Below, piece by piece: positions 53,183 to 63,174 of a DNA stretch of 64,000 nucleotides (position 1 is its first letter; each line of letters starts with the position of its first letter). Source of the DNA: Clostridiales bacterium (GTDB lineage Bacteria > Bacillota > Clostridia > Oscillospirales > Acutalibacteraceae); contig DXYF01000021.1 of the NCBI GenBank assembly GCA_019415945.1, positions 1-64,000 of the forward strand. The letters are read 5' to 3'. The translations under genes and the position numbers were made by a program. The notes under the pieces were generated by a model. The model made no database searches. It saw only the letters and a program-made list of their open reading frames with translations, and was not told where the DNA came from.

Positions 53183-54351
53183 CCATCATATTTATTAGTT
53201 AATTTTGACTTAATCTTTAAACTCAATTTTTCAATAAATGTATAGTTATATTCTTTTAAATCGTTTTCAAACTTGTACTCATTCTCGACTAACCGAATAT
53301 TAAAAGCTTCCTTGCTTAAATAAAAGTTTTCTCTGTTTGGATTCTTTGGTACACTTGAACAGACCGCACTATTATACCAAACTGACTTTTTTAAATTGAC
53401 TCTTTTTCCGTGTGTATACATTTTCGCATACTTAAACAATTCTACGCCTTTTTTGGAATGAACCAGAACAAGAGATGTACCTTTTTTGTCATTAAGCTCA
53501 GGATAAAAAGAAGAAACTCCCCAAAAATCAGCCAAAGTTATATCGCTGCACCTATCTATCGACGAAAACTTACACTCATAACAAGAAGGTCTTGAATAAA
53601 GGCCGTTAACAAATCCCCTTATAAATTCATTTTCAAAATATTTACATTTGTATGAAGTATCATTATCAAAATCCACGAGGAATAGCGGAGACTCCCAACC
53701 AGTTTTTTTATCTCTGAAACAGATATTTTTAATCTTTCTTCCTTTTGAAATATATTTCTTATATTCGTCCCATATTTTAGGAGAAGGCACACTATGGCAC
53801 GCTATGTCTTGCGTGTACAATCTATCATATGGTTTTTTCAGATATGAATGTAAGCCTGCTATTTGGCAAGGGGTTCCTGTAAATAAAACAAACCGCCCAT
53901 CGTCGAGAAATCTCTTTGCTTCTTTATAGCTTTCACCAATTATACTTTGAACATATTTAGAGCCTCTGAATTTTTTGCAATCCTCCATAGTTTCTGCGTA
54001 TTTATGATGAACATTGAAATCATCATCAAATTCAGCTCCAAAAACTACGCCTTTCTTGACTTCTACTATGTATTTGCAAAGAACACAGAAAACTCCTCCG
54101 GAAGAACTGTTTAGTCTTACTTCATCATCCTTATTGTAACAACCAAAAGCTTTTGTCCGGTAAGAACTCTGAGGTTTATTTATTATCGGGCAGACATTTT
54201 CACATAAACCGCAATCAACACATTCTGCGGTATCCACTTTAGGGTATAAAAAACCTTCATTATCGCTGACCATAGTAATACATCTTTTAGGACATACATT
54301 TGCACAAGCTGAACAACCGCAACAATGGCTTTTATTATGAAGATTAATCAT
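53179..54351 (-). CDS. FrhB-like protein with two ferredoxin [4Fe-4S] motifs
   Basis: The 390-aa protein has N-terminal CCGCSACANVCPKRC and CVDCGLCENVCP, two [4Fe-4S] clusters, and a C-terminal domain (SSGGVFCVLC, FTGTPCQIAGLHSYL) of the coenzyme F420 hydrogenase beta-subunit group. These occur beside polysaccharide pyruvyltransferase genes, as here (overlap 4 bases), and their role there is not firmly known; a redox step on the glycan or a partner is inferred. Confidence 0.8.
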   Translation of the reverse strand: MINLHNKSHCCGCSACANVCPKRCITMVSDNEGFLYPKVDTAECVDCGLCENVCPIINKPQSSYRTKAFGCYNKDDEVRLNSSSGGVFCVLCKYIVEVKKGVVFGAEFDDDFNVHHKYAETMEDCKKFRGSKYVQSIIGESYKEAKRFLDDGRFVLFTGTPCQIAGLHSYLKKPYDRLYTQDIACHSVPSPKIWDEYKKYISKGRKIKNICFRDKKTGWESPLFLVDFDNDTSYKCKYFENEFIRGFVNGLYSRPSCYECKFSSIDRCSDITLADFWGVSSFYPELNDKKGTSLVLVHSKKGVELFKYAKMYTHGKRVNLKKSVWYNSAVCSSVPKNPNRENFYLSKEAFNIRLVENEYKFENDLKEYNYTFIEKLSLKIKSKLTNKYDG

Positions 54352-55514
54352 AAATCACCTTTAATTAATAAATTTCTAACCTTATCTCCTGCATCCAATG
54401 CTCTTTGGCAATATTCAGGCATATAATTCTCTAAATGGCTCTTAATCTTATTTTCGTTATTCATTAACCATTTGAAATTTTCAACCAATGCCGTATCGGT
54501 TTCCATGTCCTGCACCGGCACAACATAATTTTCATATGTGCCGAAAATATCATTCGCTATGCCTTTGGATTTTACGGAATATCCAATAACAAGCGTAGGA
54601 ACACAGGTTGAGTAAGACGCAATTGAAACATGAGTCCTGGCTGTGATTACAAATCTACATTTTGATATATACCATTTAAGTTCCGAGCAATTACAATCAT
54701 CAATCATAACTATTCTTCCGCTTGCTTTAAATTTTTCATACAATTTTTTTAGAGGCTTTCTATCATCGCTAAAATCATAAACAACATGCGGTATCAGTGC
54801 GACTTTCATATCCGTTTTATTTAGAATATAATCCACTAACTTCTCGTATGATTTTTCAATTGTCCTGTTATTGCTGACATATTGTAAAATAAGCGGACTT
54901 AGATTAATTCCTACTGTATTTCCCGAAAAGTTCTTGTTCACGACTTCAGGTTTAATTGCATCTAATTGAAACGCAGGATCTGGTATCAAGTATGTATTCG
55001 GATTATATTTTTTTATTTCGTTATAACTAAATTTTTCTCTGGCAGTAATAATATCAAATTGAGCCAGTGCTTTCCTTATTATTTCATTTTTCCTGATTTC
55101 TTCGGGTTCTACAGAACACCCCCATAATACAAGCTTAGCCTTTTTCTTTTTTATTTTTTGATCAATATAGTATAACTTATCTACTCCCGAATAACAAAAT
55201 AAATCGCCGCCTACAGATAAGCATACATCACAGCTTTTTAGGTTGTCATAAAACTTCTTCTTAGATTGTTGATAAAATAATTTATCGTTTTTTTTAAGCT
55301 TTGCATTTATTTTCATATAAATGGATCTTAGTTTTCCGGGTGCAATATCTTCATCAAATTTTATATCAATTATTTTATCTAATCCATATACAGTATCCAG
55401 CTCAGGATTCATGGACCACAATTCAACATCTCTTTTAAGTATCTTTTTTGTAGATCTAACTATGGCCTCACAACCGTGATTTAAGCATCCGCCATGATTA
55501 TACAATTTAAACAA
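54348..55514 (-). CDS. Polysaccharide pyruvyltransferase family protein
   Basis: The 388-aa protein matches the pyruvyltransferase family: MFKLYNHGGCLNHGCEAIVR at the start, SVGGDLFCYSG, LVLWGCSVEP, TAREKFSYNEI and a C-terminal RFVITARTHVSIASYS. Members add ketal-linked pyruvate to sugars, or act as glycosyltransferase-like relatives. Paired with the FrhB-like gene. Confidence 0.82.
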   Translation of the reverse strand: MFKLYNHGGCLNHGCEAIVRSTKKILKRDVELWSMNPELDTVYGLDKIIDIKFDEDIAPGKLRSIYMKINAKLKKNDKLFYQQSKKKFYDNLKSCDVCLSVGGDLFCYSGVDKLYYIDQKIKKKKAKLVLWGCSVEPEEIRKNEIIRKALAQFDIITAREKFSYNEIKKYNPNTYLIPDPAFQLDAIKPEVVNKNFSGNTVGINLSPLILQYVSNNRTIEKSYEKLVDYILNKTDMKVALIPHVVYDFSDDRKPLKKLYEKFKASGRIVMIDDCNCSELKWYISKCRFVITARTHVSIASYSTCVPTLVIGYSVKSKGIANDIFGTYENYVVPVQDMETDTALVENFKWLMNNENKIKSHLENYMPEYCQRALDAGDKVRNLLIKGDL

Positions 55515-55521
55515 AAACTAT

Positions 55522-57081
55522 TCACCTCTTAAATTTGCTTATTACTCTTTTTAACGGGTCTCTGAAAATATCCTTTTCATAATCGTTCATAACGAAAATC
55601 CAGTTTGCTGCAACAAAAACAAGTGCGTAAACAATAATTCCTGCAAATAATGTAATCCACGAATCAAAAACTACAAAAGTCTTTATGATTAATGTTAATA
55701 CACACATCAAAATCGGAATAACAAATAACTTTGCAAGGTTTTTCCAAAATCGAGGGATTTCAAGACCGATTTTTTTCCAATAATACCAGTTCATCACAAA
55801 TCCCTGACCGATGACAGTCGCAATTCCCGTAACAACGGCAGCGCCTATAATTCCGAAATAATTAACGCAGGCTATCGTGCCCAAAACATTCGCTATCGCT
55901 ATCGCAAGGTAAACCAAAGACCTGAACCTGTGTTTATTTTGAGCGATAATTATACTTAGAGCAATATTTTGCATTAACGGAATACTTAAAGGTATCATAG
56001 TAGCCAACGCAACCCAATATGCATCTTCATAACCTTCTCCTGCCCAAAGTGCAATAAACGGCTGACCGAAAGCAATAAATCCGGTACATACAATAGACAC
56101 AATGTAGCTTTGAAGCCTTCCTATTCTTATCATCAAATCGGTAAGCTCCGAATTACTGTTATTGCTGAAAACAAGTGTATTGACCTTCGGCGTTGTTACG
56201 CTCATAAGTCCCACTGAAAAGCTCGACATCATAGTGCTGAATGTTGCGCCTACATTATAGATCGCTACGCCTACCGTTGCAAGTGCAGGTATCGCACCGA
56301 TAATTATCGTATCTGTCGTATTGTAAAGCTGATTAACAACATTTGCTACGAATACCCAGAATGAAAATACAAGAATTTCTTTTATCAAATACGTCGGCAT
56401 TTTCGAGTACTGAGGTCTAAGATTAATAGCTTTTCTCACATATACAACATAAACAATTCTTATTACAATAGTCAAAATAAGCGATGCGAAAACCATTCCT
56501 ATTGATTTAAAGCCTAACAAAAGCACGACAATATTCACTATAGGATTTATGACAGTAGTTAATATGTTGATAATCTGCAGAAAGACAAATTTTTCGTGAC
56601 TCGTTACAACGGATGTGTAAGGTGTGGACATAAATGAAATAGCTGTTGTCGTTGTCAAAATAATTATCATAATTTGCATTTTTGCAAGCTCAGTGTCGTT
56701 TAAAGACGCCGAATACACAAACGGAGTGACTAAACATATAGCTACTCCGGCAAGCAGAGTAATTGCCGATATAATCCAAAATATTACATTAAACAGACCG
56801 AATATCTGCTGTTCTCCCTCTTTATCTTTCTGCACCCTGAATTTGATAAGATACCTGACTATAGCCGAACCTATGCCGAATGAAATCAAAGAAAGGTAGC
56901 TTGTCACACTGCTTGACAGCTTGTACAAACCGTATTCATCCTGACCAAGCATCTGCAGCATCAAAGGTGTATAAACCATAGGTATCAAAGAGCCGATAGC
57001 CATATTCAGATATGACATTACAGCCCCGATTCTGAGTTGATTGATCCCTTTTACATTTTTCTTCATATTTAAATTCACCAT
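55522..57081 (-). CDS. Polysaccharide repeat-unit flippase (Wzx/MATE-like)
   Basis: The 519-aa protein has about 12-14 membrane segments and the usual layout of MOP-superfamily Wzx proteins, starting with LRIGAVMSYLNMAIGSLIPMVYTP. It would move the lipid-linked repeat unit to the outer face of the membrane. No Wzy polymerase or LPS-type ligase is identifiable in the window. Confidence 0.88.
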   Translation of the reverse strand: MVNLNMKKNVKGINQLRIGAVMSYLNMAIGSLIPMVYTPLMLQMLGQDEYGLYKLSSSVTSYLSLISFGIGSAIVRYLIKFRVQKDKEGEQQIFGLFNVIFWIISAITLLAGVAICLVTPFVYSASLNDTELAKMQIMIIILTTTTAISFMSTPYTSVVTSHEKFVFLQIINILTTVINPIVNIVVLLLGFKSIGMVFASLILTIVIRIVYVVYVRKAINLRPQYSKMPTYLIKEILVFSFWVFVANVVNQLYNTTDTIIIGAIPALATVGVAIYNVGATFSTMMSSFSVGLMSVTTPKVNTLVFSNNSNSELTDLMIRIGRLQSYIVSIVCTGFIAFGQPFIALWAGEGYEDAYWVALATMIPLSIPLMQNIALSIIIAQNKHRFRSLVYLAIAIANVLGTIACVNYFGIIGAAVVTGIATVIGQGFVMNWYYWKKIGLEIPRFWKNLAKLFVIPILMCVLTLIIKTFVVFDSWITLFAGIIVYALVFVAANWIFVMNDYEKDIFRDPLKRVISKFKR

Positions 57082-58116
57082 CTATTTTTTAGTCATAACA
57101 ATTTTATGTATTGACATAATTTTATCTACTGTTTGCACCATTCTATAAGAGCAAGTTTTGTAAGCCCACCTGTATAAAAAATGCAAATTACAACTCATAT
57201 TATTGAGTGCTTCTTTAAATTCCTTGCTCTTCATTATAGATCTGTTATACTGATATTTTTGCTTTTTTGATTGTCTATTTTCAAATTTAAAAGTATTTTT
57301 CAGCACATTTTCAAACCTATAAAAAGAAAAATTATAAAGCATTAAATACTGTTCGTTTGGAATATTCCACTTCTCCGCATAAAAGAACATCTCTTTATTA
57401 AGTCTTTCATAAATAAATAACAAATCATCATAATATTTATTGTCAAGAGAATCTTTGCCATTCATTATGTAATCATACAAAGGTTTGTTAATAACCTTTA
57501 TTTTTTTATTGGTGCAGTCAAGATACTCAAAATTAAAAATCAAATCCTCTCCAAGAGTTAAATCCTCAGGAAATTTAATTTTATTTTCGACTATTATGCT
57601 TCTTACAAATATTTTGTTCCACGGCATTGGGTCAAGCCATTTTTCATGCAAAGTCATTATATTGTTAACAGAGTATTCCGAAAATTGTTCGCTATTTGAA
57701 GCTATAAATGTTCCGGTAATACTTCGTTTATAATCTCTAACAGTACAAAATCCGCACCAAATATTACTAAAGTCTGGGTTTTCTTCTTTTGTTCTGACTA
57801 ATAACTCAAGATAATCGCTTTCAATATAATCATCACTGTCAACAAAGCAGATATATTTTCCTATTGATTCTTTAATTCCTGCGTTTCTTGCACTTGATAC
57901 ACCGCCGTTTTCCTTATGTATAACCTTAATTCTGCTGTCCCGTTTAGCATAATTATCACATATTTTTCCGCAGCCGTCAGGCGATCCGTCGTCAATTAAA
58001 ATAAGCTCAAATTCCCCATATGTCTGACTTAATATACTGTCTATGCATTTGCTTAAATATTTCTCCGCTTTATAAACGGGAACTATTACACTCACGGTCG
58101 GAACAACAATTTTCAT
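57082..58116 (-). CDS. Glycosyltransferase family 2
   Basis: The 344-aa GT2 has the start VSVIVPVYKAEKYLSKCIDSIL, LILIDDGSPDGCG, GVSSARNAG and FVDSDDYIESDY, the nucleotide and metal motifs. A long, less conserved C-terminal region likely sets acceptor specificity. Confidence 0.92.
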   Translation of the reverse strand: MKIVVPTVSVIVPVYKAEKYLSKCIDSILSQTYGEFELILIDDGSPDGCGKICDNYAKRDSRIKVIHKENGGVSSARNAGIKESIGKYICFVDSDDYIESDYLELLVRTKEENPDFSNIWCGFCTVRDYKRSITGTFIASNSEQFSEYSVNNIMTLHEKWLDPMPWNKIFVRSIIVENKIKFPEDLTLGEDLIFNFEYLDCTNKKIKVINKPLYDYIMNGKDSLDNKYYDDLLFIYERLNKEMFFYAEKWNIPNEQYLMLYNFSFYRFENVLKNTFKFENRQSKKQKYQYNRSIMKSKEFKEALNNMSCNLHFLYRWAYKTCSYRMVQTVDKIMSIHKIVMTKK

Positions 58117-58121
58117 TCAAC

Positions 58122-59237
58122 TCACCTTTTTACGGTATTTTTCAGCTTAGAAAAATGCTTTATCATCATGCACAGCTTTTTATGTTTTAAAATATAGCGT
58201 GCAAGCTCAATACTGTCTTGGTTTATAAATTTTTCATCAAACGAACTTTGGTGTTTAAAGAACACATTATCACTGTTCATTTGATTTTCTATTACTCCGC
58301 ATTCTATCAAAAAACTTTGGAATGCATAATATTTTTCTCCAAACGATTTGTTAAACTCAGTATAATCCAACTTTTCAAACAGATCAAACAGATTCAAATT
58401 CTTGTTCTGCCTTACATCATCTATCGGAATATGCGGTATTTCATAAAACTCTGCCATTTCCCTAACCCTTATATCAAGCGGAACTATAATTGCGGGCACA
58501 CCTGAAAGCAAAGCCATAATATTGCCGTGAATCCGAGTTCCGAACGACATCGAAAAATCTTCCGATATCAAACTGTTTCTCCAGTCCCACATATCTGCAA
58601 TTAACTTTATTCGACCCTCACTGATCAGTCGTGAAAGAACAAAATCACTGTTATCATAATTTATTATCTTCTTTACTTTTTTTAATTGGTTAGTACAGTT
58701 ATCGTAATAATCACGATTGTACAGCAGATTCGCATAAAGATCCTGATCGTAGTAAACACTGTTGTCATACCCATTCATAGCATCAAAGGCAATATCAACA
58801 CTGCCGTTTACTGCAGGCTTAAATCGTTCTTTATGAACGGCTTTCTTGGTAATATTTAATCTTCTTCCGCATTGAAACAGCGATGGGCAGCCCACAACCG
58901 CGGGATTTTTATATCCTAATTGTTCAAGGAACCGAGCAGTTTCATAACCTCTGAGTGCAAAGTGTCCGCCCGTTTCATAAACTGCTGTAATAAACTCTTT
59001 TGATACTTCACCTATATCTCTGCACAAATCGCACAATTTTTCATTAATTTCTTCAGGATTCATACTATAGTCGTAGTATTCCAGAACATTATCAGGCGTT
59101 GAAATCTCCGAAATAATACCTTGATACCACAGCTTGTTTCCGAAATTAGGGCAGATGTTTCCAAACTTTTTATGTATGCTATTGTAATTTGTTATATTCC
59201 ATATATCAATTCTCTTAAAAATTAATATTTTTTTCAT
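58122..59237 (-). CDS. Polysaccharide pyruvyltransferase family protein (second copy)
   Basis: The 371-aa protein has NFGNKLWYQGIISEI near the start, a central VVGCPSLFQCG, and SFGTRIHGNIMALLSGVPAIIVPLDIR, the family C-terminal motif. Divergent from the other copy, so it probably has a different acceptor. Function within the family is uncertain. Confidence 0.78.
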   Translation of the reverse strand: MKKILIFKRIDIWNITNYNSIHKKFGNICPNFGNKLWYQGIISEISTPDNVLEYYDYSMNPEEINEKLCDLCRDIGEVSKEFITAVYETGGHFALRGYETARFLEQLGYKNPAVVGCPSLFQCGRRLNITKKAVHKERFKPAVNGSVDIAFDAMNGYDNSVYYDQDLYANLLYNRDYYDNCTNQLKKVKKIINYDNSDFVLSRLISEGRIKLIADMWDWRNSLISEDFSMSFGTRIHGNIMALLSGVPAIIVPLDIRVREMAEFYEIPHIPIDDVRQNKNLNLFDLFEKLDYTEFNKSFGEKYYAFQSFLIECGVIENQMNSDNVFFKHQSSFDEKFINQDSIELARYILKHKKLCMMIKHFSKLKNTVKR

Positions 59238-59247
59238 ATATTTTCCC

Positions 59248-60228
59248 TTAGAATCCGATTCCTGTTACACTTCTTACCTTACAGCACAAAACAAAAAACT
59301 TGTTTGCAAAACCAAACCAAAACCTGTTTTTCCCCTGTATTTTTTCAAGTTCGCTTCTTGTAAGCCGGCACTTGCCTGCCTGCTCTTTAATTATTGTGAC
59401 AGCCTTACGCTTTTCATTTCCTTCCATAAAACGCATAGCAGACTGACACATAAAAATACAGGTTCCGAACAAATCAATTTTCGACTGCACAGCTACATCG
59501 GGAAAATATTTTTCAATATATTTTTGCCGCTGTTCTTTAGCCTCCAACGCGTCAAGCCTTCGCATACCGAAAGTATTTCCCATAATACTCGTGCTCCTTT
59601 GTTGGAGATAATAATACATCGGCTTATTTATTTTAGAAATTTTTTTCGCTTTACCGAAAATTTGATATGTCCAAAACTCATCTTCGTTAAGCTTTCCCTT
59701 TTCAAAGTAAACCCCTTTGACAATCTCTGCTCTATAAAGCTTATTCCAAACATGCTGATGAAAGCCGTTTTCCGCAATAAGCATTTTTAATCCCTCTTCG
59801 GTTTTCACCGTCAGAGTATTAAATTCTTCTTGAGCTGCTTTAGCAACCTCTCCGTCGCAAAATTTTATCGTTTCACACTCGACAATATCGCTTTTTTCAC
59901 TTTTCATAACATCATACAGTGTTTCTATAAAATCATCGCTTACATAGTCATCACTGTCAATAAACGAAATATACTCTCCCGACGCAATCTTCATACCTGC
60001 ATTTCTCGCGTCAGAAAGTCCTCCGTTCGGCTTATGAATCACCTTAATCCTGCCGTCTTTTTTTGAGTACTCATCGCATATTTGCGGGCATTTATCGGGC
60101 GATCCGTCGTCAACGAGGATTATTTCAAGATTTTTATAGGTCTGATTTATTATGCTGTTTATGCATTTGTCAAGGTACTTTTCAACCTTGTAAATCGGCA
60201 CAATAACTGATATTGTCGGATTCATCAT
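59248..60228 (-). CDS. Glycosyltransferase family 2
   Basis: The 326-aa GT2 has ISVIVPIYKVEKYLDKCINSI, IILVDDGSPDKCP, GLSDARNAGM and SFIDSDDYVSDDF. The catalytic base Asp and nucleotide sites are intact. Similar to the GT2 at 57082. Confidence 0.92.
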   Translation of the reverse strand: MMNPTISVIVPIYKVEKYLDKCINSIINQTYKNLEIILVDDGSPDKCPQICDEYSKKDGRIKVIHKPNGGLSDARNAGMKIASGEYISFIDSDDYVSDDFIETLYDVMKSEKSDIVECETIKFCDGEVAKAAQEEFNTLTVKTEEGLKMLIAENGFHQHVWNKLYRAEIVKGVYFEKGKLNEDEFWTYQIFGKAKKISKINKPMYYYLQQRSTSIMGNTFGMRRLDALEAKEQRQKYIEKYFPDVAVQSKIDLFGTCIFMCQSAMRFMEGNEKRKAVTIIKEQAGKCRLTRSELEKIQGKNRFWFGFANKFFVLCCKVRSVTGIGF

Positions 60229-60233
60229 TTCAC

Positions 60234-61226
60234 CTACTGCTCCGGGTCAAGCTTCTTAACCCTGATTTTATCGTATAATTTATAACCAAACTTGTAAAAC
60301 GGTCTGCAATACAAAAGTGCAAACGCCTTAATCCTGTTGTTTCTTCCCTTTATTGCATTGCTTTTATAATAAAATTTCAGCTTTTTTCGCGTCTGTAATA
60401 TTCTTGAATCTTTTCTGTTAAGCCCCGAAAAAACATAAGCCGAATAAAGCAGCAAATAATTTAATACCATACGGCTGTATGCCGCTTCTTCAAAAGCTTC
60501 ACCCCTGCAAAGCTCATACATTTTCTCGGAAGCATATACAATTTGCTCGCTGCTCAGATAACCGCTTGCCGAATGTGTGGCACTTTGCGGATTCGCGTAA
60601 TAGTTGTACAGTGCCCTGTCGGAATATACGCTTTTGTCTGTCTGCAAAAACAACTCCACATTAAATAAAACATCTTCGTTAAATTTTATGTTTTCATCAA
60701 GCCTAACATTTTTAAACAAATATGACGAATAAAGCTTATTCCAAAGTCCGCCCGTAAAATACTTTCCCAAAAGCAAACACTCAAGTGCCTCGTCACGGTT
60801 TTGCACCAAAATTTTCCCCGTGTCGCCCACAACAGACCTGTTGCCGCTCTCGTCAACATTGGCATAACTGCAATGAACAATCTTTACATTGTACTTAGTG
60901 ACAAGCGACAAAAGGAAACTGTACATTTCAGGTTCAAGCGTGTCGTCCGAATCCAGAAAAGCTATATAATCTCCCCTTGCTTTGTCAATACCTGTATTTC
61001 GTGCATGAGATACGCCGCCGTTTGAAATAGAAATTAATTTTACTCGGCTGTCTTCATTACTGATTTTTTTTACAATTTCTTCTGTACCATCGGTCGATCC
61101 GTCGTTTACAACGAGTATCTCAATATTAGTATAAGTTTGCTTTCTTACGCTGTCAACACACCTTTTTATGGTATTTTGTGCGTTATACGCAGGAATAACA
61201 ATCGAAATAAGCTTTTGTTGATTCAT
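60234..61226 (-). CDS. Glycosyltransferase family 2
   Basis: The 330-aa GT2 has SIVIPAYNAQNTIKRCVDSV, ILVVNDGSTDGTE, GVSHARNTGID and AFLDSDDTLEPEM. A NKLYSSYLFKNVRL segment sits where the acceptor region is expected. Its final base overlaps the start of the next gene. Confidence 0.92.
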   Translation of the reverse strand: MNQQKLISIVIPAYNAQNTIKRCVDSVRKQTYTNIEILVVNDGSTDGTEEIVKKISNEDSRVKLISISNGGVSHARNTGIDKARGDYIAFLDSDDTLEPEMYSFLLSLVTKYNVKIVHCSYANVDESGNRSVVGDTGKILVQNRDEALECLLLGKYFTGGLWNKLYSSYLFKNVRLDENIKFNEDVLFNVELFLQTDKSVYSDRALYNYYANPQSATHSASGYLSSEQIVYASEKMYELCRGEAFEEAAYSRMVLNYLLLYSAYVFSGLNRKDSRILQTRKKLKFYYKSNAIKGRNNRIKAFALLYCRPFYKFGYKLYDKIRVKKLDPEQ

Positions 61227-61954
61227 TACTGATTATATTTTACCTTTCTGTATAAATTTTGCAATAATCTTTTTATACCGTTTGTAAACACATAACTATT
61301 AGTAGTATTAATTATCTTATAATAATTTCTATACTTCTTTGCCAACTTGTTTTGAGTTTTAAAATAAGACTTATCCGCATTTCCATGTGATTTATGATAA
61401 ATATTCATTGGCAAAACATATACAGAAAATCCCGCAAAATTAATAGCCTGTAAACACAAATCCGCTCCGTACAAATGCCAACCGTCACATAGTTCTTCAT
61501 CAAATCGTATTTTTTTAAAGCAATCTCTGTGACAAGCTATTAAACATTCGTCTAAAACAAAAGCCCTTGTAGGAACATTAAGCGTAGTATATCTGCTTTT
61601 TCCTTCACCTTCGCACATTGCTGAAAAAACCTGCGATGTTTTGTCTGTTTCTTTACTTTTCACACCTGCAGCACCGACAATTTTATCTTTATTATCAATA
61701 ACAAAATCATATATATTTTTTAAAACATATGAATCTAAAAATTCTATATCCTGATGTAAAAACACAAGTACTTCGCCTGTGGAATGGTCTATACCGTAAT
61801 TTAACGCTTTTGCGGCTGATGAAAATTTTCCGTTTTTGTTGTCTAAAAATATTCGTTCAACTTCAATATCTTTTTGCTTACTTAAAGATACAATCATTTC
61901 ATTTAGTAATTCATCATTGTTATAAACTGAAACAAGAGAAATTAAACCATTCAT
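61226..61954 (-). CDS. GT2-like glycosyltransferase (shorter, diverged)
   Basis: The 242-aa protein starts NGLISLVSVYNNDELLNEMI and has VLVFLHQDIEFLDSYV, where HQD takes the place of the usual DxD motif, and CHRDCFKKIRFDE. This is typical of a shorter rhamnosyl- or glycosyltransferase subgroup that uses such a motif. Confidence 0.75.
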   Translation of the reverse strand: MNGLISLVSVYNNDELLNEMIVSLSKQKDIEVERIFLDNKNGKFSSAAKALNYGIDHSTGEVLVFLHQDIEFLDSYVLKNIYDFVIDNKDKIVGAAGVKSKETDKTSQVFSAMCEGEGKSRYTTLNVPTRAFVLDECLIACHRDCFKKIRFDEELCDGWHLYGADLCLQAINFAGFSVYVLPMNIYHKSHGNADKSYFKTQNKLAKKYRNYYKIINTTNSYVFTNGIKRLLQNLYRKVKYNQ

Positions 61955-61968
61955 TATATATCACCTCT

Positions 61969-63171
61969 TTACTGATACAAACTCGACAGTTTCCAAAGTT
62001 CCATATCGTTTTTGTCAAAAGCTTTTTCTGTCTGTCTTAAAACATACGGAAGTTTCACCTTATCTTTTGGTTTATATTCAAAAAACAACTGTCTTGCACA
62101 CACAAACAAAGCCTCTACCAATTTTTGATCAAAATCTTTAATCAGCGAGTAATAATATGTGCTGATATGTCTAAGCAATAAAGTGTAAAACACCTTGTCA
62201 TTCGACAAATCAACCTTTGAATTTTCCTTGTAACGATTTATAATTTCTACTAACAGCCAATATCTTTCAATAGTACGAATATTGGCAGAGTTGCCCTGTA
62301 TATGCGAAAAATTCTTTTCGTACCATTTGTATTCATAAACAATTTTGGGAATATAAGAAAATTTTTTGCATTTAGGGAATATCAAAAACTGAATTATTGT
62401 GTCCTCGTACCAATATCCCGGGAAAAATCTCACATCGTCCCACAATTCCCTCTTATAAACCTTTGCCCACGGCAATCCCGCAAAGTTCATAATCTCGTCG
62501 CCGTTTTTGTACCCGATAAGATTTTTCTGCGGATACACATTCGGAATAATGCTTATTACCTGTCCGTTTTTTTCTTTTACAAGATTGTGACCCGCCATCA
62601 CCATATCGCAGTCATTTTTATAGGCTTCACTCATCAAGGTTTCGACTATGTCGTCGTGAACGGTATCGTCACAGTCTACAAACATAAGGTATCTGCCCGA
62701 AGAAGCGTCAATACCCGTGTTTCTGGCAGACCCTATGCCGCCGTTCTCCTTAAAAATCAATTTAACCTTGGGGTGGTTTTCGTATTTTTTCAGTATATCT
62801 CTTGCTCCGTCCGTTGAGCCGTCGTCAACGAAAATAACCTCGTAATTGTATGAGGTTTTTTGATTTAGTATAGATTTTATGTTGTCTTCAAGTATTTCCG
62901 CATAATTATAAACAGGTATAACAACGGATAAATCTATGTTTTCGTCCCTTTCGGGGTTGTTGTACTCCGGCTTGCAGACAGGCATGGGATAAGCCTCGTT
63001 TACTGTCTTTAACGCCTCGTCATATGTAAGCTCTGCCGCTTTTTTTTTGCTGAAAATCTTAGTAAAATAAAATTTGCAGCAGTATAAAAAATACACAAAG
63101 CTTGAGAGCAGACAGCAAAGCACCTCATTATGCAAAATCTTATAAAATCTGAAGTAAAAACCGTGTTTCAT
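61969..63171 (-). CDS. Glycosyltransferase family 2 with N-terminal membrane segment
   Basis: The 400-aa protein has one hydrophobic segment near residues 12-38, then a GT2 domain (DLSVVIPVYNYAEILEDNIKSIL, VIFVDDGSTDGARD, GIGSARNTGID, MFVDCDDTVHDD). The second aspartate pair reads DCDD rather than DSDD, a permitted variation. Confidence 0.88.
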   Translation of the reverse strand: MKHGFYFRFYKILHNEVLCCLLSSFVYFLYCCKFYFTKIFSKKKAAELTYDEALKTVNEAYPMPVCKPEYNNPERDENIDLSVVIPVYNYAEILEDNIKSILNQKTSYNYEVIFVDDGSTDGARDILKKYENHPKVKLIFKENGGIGSARNTGIDASSGRYLMFVDCDDTVHDDIVETLMSEAYKNDCDMVMAGHNLVKEKNGQVISIIPNVYPQKNLIGYKNGDEIMNFAGLPWAKVYKRELWDDVRFFPGYWYEDTIIQFLIFPKCKKFSYIPKIVYEYKWYEKNFSHIQGNSANIRTIERYWLLVEIINRYKENSKVDLSNDKVFYTLLLRHISTYYYSLIKDFDQKLVEALFVCARQLFFEYKPKDKVKLPYVLRQTEKAFDKNDMELWKLSSLYQ

Positions 63172-63174
63172 AAA

